The translations under genes were made by a program, and so were the position numbers. 64,000 bases of DNA from Streptomyces sp. NBC_00461 (GTDB lineage: Bacteria > Actinomycetota > Actinomycetes > Streptomycetales > Streptomycetaceae): contig NZ_CP107902.1 in assembly GCF_036013935.1 (NCBI RefSeq), forward strand, positions 1,364,001 to 1,428,000. The letters are read 5' to 3'. The notes beneath the pieces are model-generated. The model saw only the letters and a list, made by a program, of their open reading frames with translations. It was not told where the DNA came from and did not search any database. This document shows positions 62,898 through 64,000 of the stretch, piece after piece. Every line of letters begins with the position of its first letter. The first letter of the stretch is position 1.

Positions 62898-64000
62898 ATG
62901 ACCGAAGAAGCCCTCACCGAGACAGTCCCGCCGATCCGGGACTGGCCGGCCCTCGACCTGACGGGCGTCGACTTCGACCCGGTGCTCACCGAGCTGATGC
63001 GCGAGGGCCCCGTCACCCGTATCCGGCTGCCCGACGGCGAAGGCTGGGCCTGGCTGGTCACGCGCCACGACGACGTGCGCACGGTGACCGACGACCCGCG
63101 CTTCAGCCGCGAGGTGGTCATGGACCGGCCGGTCACCGCGCCCGCCCCGCACTTCATCCCGCAGCGCGGCGCCATCGGCTTCCTCGACCCGCCGGACCAC
63201 ACCCGGCTGCGCGGCTCGGTGGCCGCGGCCTTCACGGCCAAGGGCGTGGAGCGGGTCCGCGAGCGATCACGGCGCATGCTGGACGAACTGGTCGAGGAGC
63301 TCCTCCAGGACGGCCCGCCCGCCGACCTCACCGCGGCGGTCCTCAGCCCCTTCCCCATCGCGGTGGTCTGCGAGCTGATGGGTGTCCCGGCGGCCGACCG
63401 GCACGCCATGCACACCTGGACCCAGCTGATCCTGTCCTCCTCGCACGGCGCGAAGGTCAGCGAGAAGGCCCAGCACGACATGGGCGCGTACTTCGCGGAT
63501 CTCATCGGACACCGGGAGGGCAGCTCGGGCGAGGACGTGACGTCGCTGCTCGGGGCCGCCGTCGGCCGCGCCGAGATCACCCTGGAGGAGGCCGTCGGCC
63601 TCGCCACGCTCGTCCAGATCGGTGGCGAGGCGGTCACCAGCAACAGCGCCCAGATGTTCCACCTCTTGCTGACCCGCCCGGAGCTGGCCGAACGGCTATG
63701 CGACGAGCCGGAGATCCGTCCCAGGGCCATCGACGAACTCCTGCGCTACATCCCGCACCGCGCGGCCGGTCCGCCGCGCATCGCGAGGGAGGACGTGGAG
63801 ATCAGTGGCGTACGGATCCGCGCGGGCGACCCGGTCCACGTGTCGTACCTGGCCGCGAACCGCGACCCGGAGGTCTTCCCCGACCCGGAGACGATCGACT
63901 TCCTGCGCGCCCCGAACCCCCATGTGTCGTTCGGCTTCGGCCCCCACTACTGCCCGGGCGGCATGCTGGCCCGGCTGGAGTCCGAGCTGCTCGTCGACGC
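62898..64000 (+). CDS. Cytochrome P450, CYP158A2-like (biflaviolin synthase type), 3' end cut by window edge
   Basis: ATG 62898 opens 367 residues without a stop before the edge. P450 landmarks are WLVTRHDDVR, FLDPPDHTRLR (C-helix), LVQIGGEAVTSNS (I-helix), a K-helix ELLRYIP, and the heme motif FGFGPHYCPGG with Cys352. From memory the sequence closely follows S. coelicolor CYP158A2, which couples flaviolin molecules. The usual partner that makes the flaviolin precursor, RppA, is reduced to a fragment just upstream. GAGTGAGTACGGC before the ATG gives only a weak ribosome binding site. Confidence 0.93.
   Translation, partial: MTEEALTETVPPIRDWPALDLTGVDFDPVLTELMREGPVTRIRLPDGEGWAWLVTRHDDVRTVTDDPRFSREVVMDRPVTAPAPHFIPQRGAIGFLDPPDHTRLRGSVAAAFTAKGVERVRERSRRMLDELVEELLQDGPPADLTAAVLSPFPIAVVCELMGVPAADRHAMHTWTQLILSSSHGAKVSEKAQHDMGAYFADLIGHREGSSGEDVTSLLGAAVGRAEITLEEAVGLATLVQIGGEAVTSNSAQMFHLLLTRPELAERLCDEPEIRPRAIDELLRYIPHRAAGPPRIAREDVEISGVRIRAGDPVHVSYLAANRDPEVFPDPETIDFLRAPNPHVSFGFGPHYCPGGMLARLESELLVD

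Overview
The window is high-GC DNA (roughly 70% or more) with GTG and TTG starts, tightly overlapping ATGA/GTGA/TGATG gene junctions, Tat signals, mycothiol enzymes and dispersed repeats typical of Streptomyces. It reads as a chromosomal stretch of a Streptomyces species. No rRNA, tRNA, CRISPR array or insertion sequence was recognised.

Region 1 (1-1593, minus strand) holds two proteins of unknown function and a 62-residue peptide, running off the left edge.

Region 2 (1765-27959) is a large catabolic island for choline and glycine betaine. Choline dehydrogenase (BetA) and betaine aldehyde dehydrogenase (BetB) make betaine, and an ABC transporter (12-15 kb) imports it. A Rieske oxygenase with its own ferredoxin and flavin reductase probably demethylates betaine. 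A dimethylglycine oxidase-like flavoprotein and a heterotetrameric-type sarcosine oxidase (SoxB, a SoxD-SoxA fusion, SoxG) remove the next methyl groups, and GlyA converts glycine to serine. PurU and a MetF-like reductase handle the folate one-carbon units. A mycothiol-dependent formaldehyde dehydrogenase and a metallo-beta-lactamase-fold hydrolase handle formaldehyde. An IclR regulator sits in the middle. A degenerate 17-bp palindrome, GTTGYG-N5-CGCAAC, lies before essentially every transcription unit of the pathway, which suggests one regulon. A PhyH dioxygenase/AraC pair is embedded in the island but lacks the site.

Region 3 (28104-35698) holds pyruvate carboxylase, a two-gene molybdenum hydroxylase and a YhgE/Pip-like membrane protein.

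Region 4 (35702-48570) is an alpha-galactoside utilisation locus. It has a secreted GH27 galactosidase with a lectin-like propeller, an ABC sugar transporter, a GH36 galactosidase, an SDR dehydrogenase, a GntR regulator, galactonate dehydratase, an epimerase-like protein, a KDPG-type aldolase and a KDG-type kinase. Together these make a De Ley-Doudoroff route rather than the Leloir pathway.

Region 5 (48624-62380) is mixed housekeeping and regulatory content: DUF779, a phosphodiester glycosidase-type secreted protein, a GDPD-like protein, an acyl-CoA dehydrogenase pair with a quinone oxidoreductase behind a TetR-type operator, a STAS-ANTAR protein, small regulators, a thioredoxin-reductase-like flavoprotein, an LigB-type ATP-dependent DNA ligase with a NUDIX protein, a succinate-semialdehyde dehydrogenase-like enzyme and a TenA-like protein.

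Region 6 (62567-64000) contains a badly deleted remnant of a type III polyketide synthase (rppA), directly followed by an apparently intact CYP158A2-like P450 that runs off the right edge.
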